From Dehalococcoidia bacterium (GTDB lineage Bacteria; Chloroflexota; Dehalococcoidia; Dehalococcoidales; RBG-16-60-22), in assembly GCA_030613665.1 (NCBI GenBank), contig JAUWLN010000015.1, positions 1 through 18,208 on the forward strand: a DNA stretch of 18,208 nucleotides. The letters run 5' to 3'. The translations under genes were made by a program, and so were the position numbers. Within the stretch, counting starts at the first letter, position 1; every line of letters starts with the position of its first letter. The notes beneath the pieces were generated by a model. The model was not told where the DNA came from. It was given only the letters and a program-made list of their open reading frames with translations, and ran no database searches. Below are positions 14,576-18,208 of this stretch, one piece after another.

Positions 14576-14893
14576 ATGGAAGCCGAGTATTCCATCGAAG
14601 AGCTTTACGGAGTTGAGCATGATTTACCGCCGGAACTCTGCCGTTACCGGGACGAAGGGTGTGACCTCGCTGCTTCATGTCTTAACTGCCCCTTCCCGCA
14701 GTGCGTCTATGAGCAACCCGGCGGAAGGCAGCACTGGCTGAAAATGATACGGAACCGGGAAATAATCAGGCAGTTTACCAAGGAAAGTAAGGAGATAAAA
14801 GAACTGGCCCTGATGTTCGGGATAAGTACCAGGACGGTGCAGCGGGCACTGGGCAAAACTCTGGCAAAAGGAGAACGGTCTGAAAATGAATGA
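14576..14893 (+). CDS. Small Cys-rich helix-turn-helix protein
   Basis: A protein of about 105 residues with two parts. The N-terminal part has five cysteines (C-x6-C-x5-C-x2-C-x4-C, in LCRYRDEGCDLAASC...CPFPQC), likely a metal site. The C-terminal part is a helix-turn-helix, ELALMFGISTRTVQRAL, of the sigma-region-4/Hin-like kind. DNA binding is therefore likely; the target is unknown. The start is uncertain: ATG 14576 gives the most protein-like N-terminus (MEAEYSIEELYG), while GTG 14558 (AGGG 5 nt upstream) and ATG 14540 are in-frame alternatives. It overlaps the next frame by 8 nt (ATGAATGA), suggesting coupled genes. The context of a portal-like fragment suggests phage origin, as inference. 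Confidence 0.7.
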   Translation: MEAEYSIEELYGVEHDLPPELCRYRDEGCDLAASCLNCPFPQCVYEQPGGRQHWLKMIRNREIIRQFTKESKEIKELALMFGISTRTVQRALGKTLAKGERSENE

Positions 14894-15134
14894 AGCGCTT
14901 CCGGCACAGTTGGCAAGATTGGAACTCGACCGCACCAGTGGTTACCAGGAGCTTATCGATTTCTATTATGGTCGGCAATGGGCCGGCAGGGAGAGGAGAT
15001 CCTGGAGCGTCGAAAGGAGGTTCAAACACAAACAATTAATCGTCGCAGAGACTACAACCAGGGCCTTAGGGAGCTTGTTAATGCCGCCTGATTATGCCAA
15101 AGTGTTCGGTTTAAAAAGTGTCCCATTTCGCTGA
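14886..15134 (+). pseudogene. Probable fragment of a phage portal protein (N-terminus)
   Basis: An 82-codon frame starting in overlap with the HTH gene. Its first half (LARLELDRTSGYQELIDFYYGRQWAGRERRSW) resembles the start of phage portal proteins, which often read Y-x3-LDFYxGxQW followed by a basic stretch. Portal proteins are 400-500 residues, so at most a fifth is present. The second half (KHKQLIVAETTTRALGSLLMPPDYAKVFG) is less convincing and could be frameshifted; another frame is open from 14978 to about 15090. The frame ends inside the junction where the truncated kinase on the other strand also ends. No terminase, capsid or integrase gene is present. The family assignment is from memory of the pattern and is tentative. 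Confidence 0.4.
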
Positions 15135-15464
15135 GTGACAACACGTAATTGGGTAAATCTGAGAAGTGACACCATGAACGATTGGTTCAACCTCAAGCAA
15201 TTCAGGTTGGAAGGAGAACTCGCCGGAAAGCAGCCCGGCCATTTCCGAGAAGTGGGAAAGCTTTTCATCAAGGCTGTGCGCACTGCGGATGATATTCTGG
15301 GTAAGTCTCAGTGGCATACTTTCCTTAGTTGCCTGAAGCTCTTCGACCAGAAGTTCTGCGGAAACAATAATGGCGGTAAGCAGCGTTTTCAGCTCGTGGA
15401 CGGTGGCATCGCCGAAGCCGATTTTTTTACTTACCTTACTGTTTATCTGTTCGCGGTCTTCCAT
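15111..15464 (-). pseudogene. Truncated histidine kinase, HisKA domain only
   Basis: A 117-residue frame holding a HisKA dimerisation/phosphoacceptor domain: HELKTLLTAIIVSAELLVEEL carries the phosphorylated His, followed by the second helix (NIIRSAHSLDEKLSHFSEMAGLLSGEFSFQPELLEVEPIV). The H-box normally reads HE-[LF]-[RK]-TPL; here Pro is Leu. After GVTSQIYPIT the sequence stops resembling a kinase and the frame ends, so the ATP-binding (HATPase_c) domain is missing and no kinase activity is expected. It has a strong promoter, so it is probably still transcribed, and could persist as a phosphoacceptor or be decaying. The start ATG has only a weak ribosome site. It lies downstream of the Xre gene on the same strand. 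Confidence 0.65.
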
Positions 15465-15488
15465 AGCTACCGTCGTCGGTAAATCTGA

Positions 15489-15517
15489 TTATACCGCCAT
15501 GGTCACAGGCTATCAAT
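15489..15517 (-). promoter_or_regulatory. Strong promoter of the truncated kinase gene
   Basis: On the minus strand TTGATA (15517-15512), a 17-nt spacer and perfect TATAAT (15494-15489), among the best promoters in the window. The -35 overlaps the stop codon of the xre gene. The predicted leader is about 18 nt. Confidence 0.7.
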
Positions 15518-15908
15518 CAGTTTCTTTGCTCATTGCCTTGGCAACGAGTTTTAACGTGTTGAGAATGCCAATGACCGCCCGCTGAATCTCAACCGGCTCT
15601 TCGGCTAATATCTTGGCGACATACGGGTCCAGGCGTGGGCTGCCGTATGCGGCGCTTCTCTCTTCAGCTACTCCGGAAGTGTGTGGCGACAGGAAACCGG
15701 CGAGGGTGAAGAGCTCATCTTCGTCAAAGCCCAGCGGCCGGGCAATTCTGCGCAGGATGTGAGCCGAAGGAAAGCGCTCGCCTCTTTCAATACGTCCCAG
15801 ATGAGATGAAGATACGCCTGAAGTAGCGGCGAGTTCTTGCAGGGTCAGCGGAATGGTGATTCTCTGCTGCTTTACTATTCTACCGAGATCATTATTTACC
15901 CGTGGCAT
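15513..15908 (-). CDS. Xre/Cro-CI type transcriptional regulator
   Basis: A 131-residue DNA-binding protein. The N-terminal helix-turn-helix (about residues 8-65) is of the HTH_3 type: LTLQELAATSGVSSSHLGRIERGERFPSAHILRRIARPLGF. The C-terminal 65 residues are helical (LDPYVAKILAEEPVEIQRAVIGILNTLKLVAKAM) and probably mediate dimerisation. No peptidase or sensor domain is present. AAAGGTG lies 5 nt before the ATG. The promoter spacer contains a near-perfect palindrome, which suggests self-repression. The truncated kinase gene starts 48 nt after the stop with its own promoter. Regulators of this size are common in mobile and defence-related DNA but also in ordinary chromosomes. Confidence 0.88.
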   Translation of the reverse strand: MPRVNNDLGRIVKQQRITIPLTLQELAATSGVSSSHLGRIERGERFPSAHILRRIARPLGFDEDELFTLAGFLSPHTSGVAEERSAAYGSPRLDPYVAKILAEEPVEIQRAVIGILNTLKLVAKAMSKETD

Positions 15909-15931
15909 GTCTGCACCTTTCGATTATCCAT

Positions 15932-15960
15932 ATTTTAATTCGCCAAATGGCAAATGTCAA
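15932..15960 (-). promoter_or_regulatory. Promoter of the xre gene with embedded operator
   Basis: On the minus strand TTGACA (15960-15955), a 17-nt spacer and TAAAAT (15937-15932). Plus-strand bases 15939-15954 of the spacer read TTCGCC-AAAT-GGCAAA, a palindrome with a single mismatch in six pairs. A dimer of the Xre protein bound there would block RNA polymerase. A related half site (GCCATTTGTCC) lies at 15977-15987. Confidence 0.65.
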
Positions 15961-16085
15961 TATAGCTGAATTAGAGCCATTTGTCCATATCTTTTCATAC
16001 TTATTCTATACTGGCAAGATGAAAATGTCATTAAAATAATGATTAAATTTCACTAACATTCGCCGGTGGAGATTATGGCCCTTTC
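15961..16085. other. AT-rich spacer between the xre and rpsU promoters
   Basis: No reading frame of note. It holds the half operator mentioned above, a TATACT without a good -35 (16007-16012), and a short perfect palindrome CATTA-AAA-TAATG (16029-16041). The base composition is clearly lower in GC than the flanking genes. Confidence 0.5.
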
Positions 16086-16115
16086 TTGACATCTGTCTAA
16101 ACTACTTACTAAAAT
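16086..16115 (+). promoter_or_regulatory. Promoter of rpsU-yqeY
   Basis: TTGACA (16086-16091), an 18-nt spacer and TAAAAT (16110-16115). The start near 16122 gives a leader of about 90 nt before rpsU. Confidence 0.7.
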
Positions 16116-16194
16116 GTGATGGTGCTGTGGTGTGGATACTTAAGCATGGTCACCTTCTTTAATAATGGGCAAATAGGATATACTCTTGTTTCGG

Positions 16195-16237
16195 AAGGAG
16201 GCTGATGTTATTTGGCCCGGGTAATGGCGGGCGGTAA
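16195..16237 (+). promoter_or_regulatory. rpsU ribosome site with an overlapping ten-codon frame
   Basis: AAGGAGG (16195-16201) serves the TTG start of rpsU at 16212 with a long 10-nt spacing. An ATG at 16205, only 3 nt from the same site, opens a ten-codon frame in another phase that ends TAA at 16235-16237, after the rpsU start. If used, it would compete with rpsU initiation. Confidence 0.4.
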
Positions 16238-16400
16238 CGAGAGCTTTGAGAGTCTGCTCAAAAGGTTCAACCGCCGTGTCCAGCAGACCGGCGTTTTGTC
16301 CGAAGTGCGCCGTCGGGAGCACTATGAGAAGCCAAGCGTCAGACGCAAGCATAAAAGAGCGGTCAGAAGACGCAGTGTCGCCAGAGCAGCGAGAAGATAG
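16212..16400 (+). CDS. rpsU: Small ribosomal subunit protein bS21
   Basis: A 62-residue basic ribosomal protein of the 30S subunit. NESFESLLKRFNRRVQQTGVLSEVRRREHYEKPSVRRKHKRA is the complete S21 pattern, and the Arg-rich C-terminus is typical. The TTG start gives the N-terminus MARVMAGGNES, which aligns with usual S21 lengths; the alternative ATG at 16224 (M5) would trim it and leave the ribosome site 22 nt away. It is followed after 25 nt by yqeY, a widely conserved pairing. Confidence 0.95.
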   Translation: MARVMAGGNESFESLLKRFNRRVQQTGVLSEVRRREHYEKPSVRRKHKRAVRRRSVARAARR

Positions 16401-16425
16401 AAGATAGTCCGTTGATGGGAGCAAT

Positions 16426-16881
16426 ATGGGAGAAGCAAATCTGAAACAGAAGCTGTCTGATGACCTCAAACAGGCAATGAGAAGCGGCGATACCCTGAAG
16501 CGAAGTGCCATCAGGATGCTGATGGCGGCGATTCAGAACGCTGAAATTGCCCGGCAAGCCAAGCTGGAGGATAGCGATATCCTCGGCGTTATCGCCAAGG
16601 AGGCCAGGCAGCGACGCGAGAGCATAGAAGCCTTCAAACAGGGAAACCGTCAGGACCTTGTTGATAAGGAAGAGGCGGAACTGGTCATACTTCAGGGATA
16701 CTTGCCGCAGCAGCTGACTCGGGATGAGATTGTTGAAGCCGTTCGAAAGGTGATAACGGAAGTGGAAGCCACGGGTCCCGGTGATAAGGGCAAGGTAATG
16801 CCCAAGCTTATGGCACAGCTTAAGGGTCGGGCGGATGGTCGCGAAATCAACGAGATAGTCAGCGAATTACTCGGTGCATGA
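16426..16881 (+). CDS. yqeY: GatB/YqeY domain protein
   Basis: A 151-residue stand-alone GatB/YqeY domain protein, related to the tail of the GatB subunit of the tRNA-dependent amidotransferase and thought to bind tRNA or act near aminoacyl-tRNA synthesis; its exact role is unsettled. Typical features are the N-terminal LKQKLSDDLKQAMRSGDTLKRSAIRMLMAAIQNAEI, then ILGVIAKEARQRRESIEAFKQGNRQDL, the ILQGYLPQQL block and the C-terminal KVMPKLMAQLKGRADGREINEIVSELL. GGGAG (16417-16421) is 4 nt upstream of the ATG. It shares the rpsU promoter and ends before a strong terminator. Confidence 0.96.
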   Translation: MGEANLKQKLSDDLKQAMRSGDTLKRSAIRMLMAAIQNAEIARQAKLEDSDILGVIAKEARQRRESIEAFKQGNRQDLVDKEEAELVILQGYLPQQLTRDEIVEAVRKVITEVEATGPGDKGKVMPKLMAQLKGRADGREINEIVSELLGA

Positions 16882-16916
16882 AACAGGTGAAGAAAAACGA
16901 GCATTTTGATGTTCAG

Positions 16917-16939
16917 GAGGGGCGTATGCCCCTCTTTTT
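16917..16939 (+). terminator. Intrinsic terminator after yqeY, upstream of purS-purL
   Basis: GAGGGGC (16917-16923) pairs perfectly with GCCCCTC (16928-16934) around GTAT, followed by five T (16935-16939). This is the strongest terminator in the window. Only 28 nt separate it from the purS-purL start, so it may act as an attenuator for that gene as well as ending the rpsU-yqeY message. Confidence 0.88.
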
Positions 16940-16967
16940 AATCTCCAGGCAGCGGAGTGAAAATTAA

Positions 16968-18208
16968 ATGCACAGTTTGGAAGTCCGTCTGAAGAGCCAT
17001 CTGCCTGATGCCCGGGGGCAGGGTCTGGTCAAAGATATTCAAGACCTTGGCATTGCCACCGTATCCGATGTACGCATCGTGGATATCTACTGGCTGGATG
17101 CTGAACTCAGCCCGGAAACCCTGGACATGCTCGGGCGAAACTTGCTTGCCGACCCCGTTACGCAGCTTTACAGTTACCGACAGGGTACACCGGCCGGGCA
17201 GGTTGATGAGTCCGGGTATCATACTGTTGAGGTTGCCTATAACGCCGGCGTTGCCGACCCTGTTGAGGGCAGCGTCCTGAAGGCGATTCGTGACTTGAAA
17301 GTGGAAGGGGTCAACACGGTCAGGACTTCAAAGCGGTATCTTATCGAAGGGCAGTTAACCGATGAACAACTGGGGATTATTTGCAGTCGGCTGCTGGTGA
17401 ACCCAATCATACAGCACGTCGTGGAACGGGAACAGATGAGCTTCCCGGAGAATCCAAAGTACCATTTCAGGCTGGAAACCGTTGATATCCTGACATCTGA
17501 CCGGGCCGTGCTGCAAAAGCAGTTCGGGTTCACGGCTGATGAGTTTCAAGCCATTGTTGATTATTACCGGAAACAGGGCCGTAACCCGACCGATGTTGAG
17601 CTTGAGACACTGGCCCAGACGTGGTCGGAGCACTGCGTCCACAAGACATTCAGGGGCAGATTCACGCTCGGTGGCCGGGTGGTGGATAACCTGTTGAAGA
17701 GCACCGTGATGAAGGCAACTCGTGAACTCAACCGGCCCTGGTGCCTTTCCGTTTTCGTGGATAACGCCGGCGTGATTGATTTTGACGGCCAGTGGGCGCT
17801 CTGTTTCAAGGTGGAAACGCATAACCACCCCTCGGCGGTGGAGCCGTACGGAGGCGCTGCCACCGGCATCGGCGGTGTTATCCGTGACCCACTGGGCACC
17901 GGACTGGGGGCCAAACCGATAGCCAACACCGATGTCTTCTGTTTCGGCCCACCCGATTTGCCCTATGATAAATTGCCTCAGGGCGTGCTGCACCCCCGCC
18001 GCATGTTCAAAGGGGTGCGGTCCGGGGTGGCTGACTACGCCAACCGGCTCGGCATACCCACGCTCAACGGTGCTGTTCTCTTTGACGAGCGCTACGTGGC
18101 CCACCCGCTGGTGTACTGTGGCACACTGGGCCTGGGGCCCGTGGAAATCGCCCGGCTCGGCAAACAGAAACCGGGCGATAAGGTGGGCCTCGTTGGCGGC
18201 CGGACGGG
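16968..18208 (+). CDS. purL: Phosphoribosylformylglycinamidine synthase, PurS-PurL fusion (5' part)
   Basis: The ATP-dependent synthetase that converts FGAR to FGAM in purine synthesis, with ammonia from PurQ. 413 codons are present; the gene runs off the right edge. Two PurS-like units lead the protein: residues 4-72 and 85-152, each ending in a matching segment (LLADPVTQ 59-66; LLVNPIIQ 142-149). Free PurS is a dimer of about 80-residue chains, so the tandem fusion could supply that dimer in cis. PurL proper follows, with TWSEHCVHKTF (218-228) carrying the active-site His and KVETHNHPSAVEPYGGAATGIGG for ATP/Mg binding. GGAG (16954-16957) lies 10 nt before the ATG. No separate promoter is obvious downstream of the terminator. 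purQ is not visible in the window. Confidence 0.93.
   Translation, partial: MHSLEVRLKSHLPDARGQGLVKDIQDLGIATVSDVRIVDIYWLDAELSPETLDMLGRNLLADPVTQLYSYRQGTPAGQVDESGYHTVEVAYNAGVADPVEGSVLKAIRDLKVEGVNTVRTSKRYLIEGQLTDEQLGIICSRLLVNPIIQHVVEREQMSFPENPKYHFRLETVDILTSDRAVLQKQFGFTADEFQAIVDYYRKQGRNPTDVELETLAQTWSEHCVHKTFRGRFTLGGRVVDNLLKSTVMKATRELNRPWCLSVFVDNAGVIDFDGQWALCFKVETHNHPSAVEPYGGAATGIGGVIRDPLGTGLGAKPIANTDVFCFGPPDLPYDKLPQGVLHPRRMFKGVRSGVADYANRLGIPTLNGAVLFDERYVAHPLVYCGTLGLGPVEIARLGKQKPGDKVGLVGGRT

Noticed and set aside
14510..15908. A phage-defence island
   Set aside because: An Xre regulator and a Cys-rich HTH protein alone do not make a defence system; no nuclease, ATPase, toxin or other effector gene is present.
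17355..18104. A 249-residue minus-strand frame opposite purS-purL
   Set aside because: It is antisense to a gene with clear PurL motifs and shows no recognisable family or ribosome site.

Overview
This is an 18.2 kb stretch of bacterial chromosome, moderately GC-rich and densely coded on both strands. Housekeeping genes dominate. The proteins (a PurS-PurL fusion, an rpsU-yqeY pair, a GTTxWG-type GpsA, small YtxH and DUF4389 membrane proteins) fit a member of the Chloroflexota, most likely a Dehalococcoidia-type genome. That placement is an inference from protein style, not from a marker gene. Promoters are close to the sigma-70 consensus (TTGACA, spacer 17-18, TATAAT/TAGTAT/TAAAAT), and TTG, GTG and ATG starts are all used.

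Layout. (1) 1-2335, plus strand: the 3' end of a C-terminal processing protease (S41), a macro-domain ADP-ribose hydrolase, then a separately promoted pair of membrane proteins (CvpA family and a duplicated DUF4389 protein). (2) 2332-8351, minus strand: a histidine phosphatase broken by an amber codon, two small one-pass membrane proteins (DUF948-like, YtxH), an AI-2E family transporter, and the repair pair polA-mutM. mutM converges on the DUF4389 gene inside a shared CTAG. (3) 8478-13218, plus strand: argF, an unknown membrane protein, der, plsY, then gpsA. plsY and gpsA give consecutive steps of phospholipid synthesis (glycerol-3-phosphate formation and acylation). (4) 13248-14336, minus strand: dnaJ with its own promoter. 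(5) 14370-15908: a small accessory patch with a tRNA-like fragment, a Cys-rich helix-turn-helix protein, a probable phage portal protein fragment, a truncated histidine kinase and an Xre-type regulator. (6) 16086-18208, plus strand: rpsU, yqeY, a strong terminator, and the first 413 codons of a purS-purL fusion that runs off the end.

No CRISPR array, intact insertion sequence, rRNA or intact tRNA was seen. I did not find a convincing new multi-gene system. The parts most worth a second look are the decayed 14.4-15.9 kb patch, where two truncated genes meet head to head in a 24-bp overlap; the amber codon in the phosphatase; three genes whose -10 box lies so near the start codon that their mRNAs should be leaderless; and several substitutions in otherwise conserved motifs (PolA steric gate, OTCase Cys loop, GpsA nucleotide loop).
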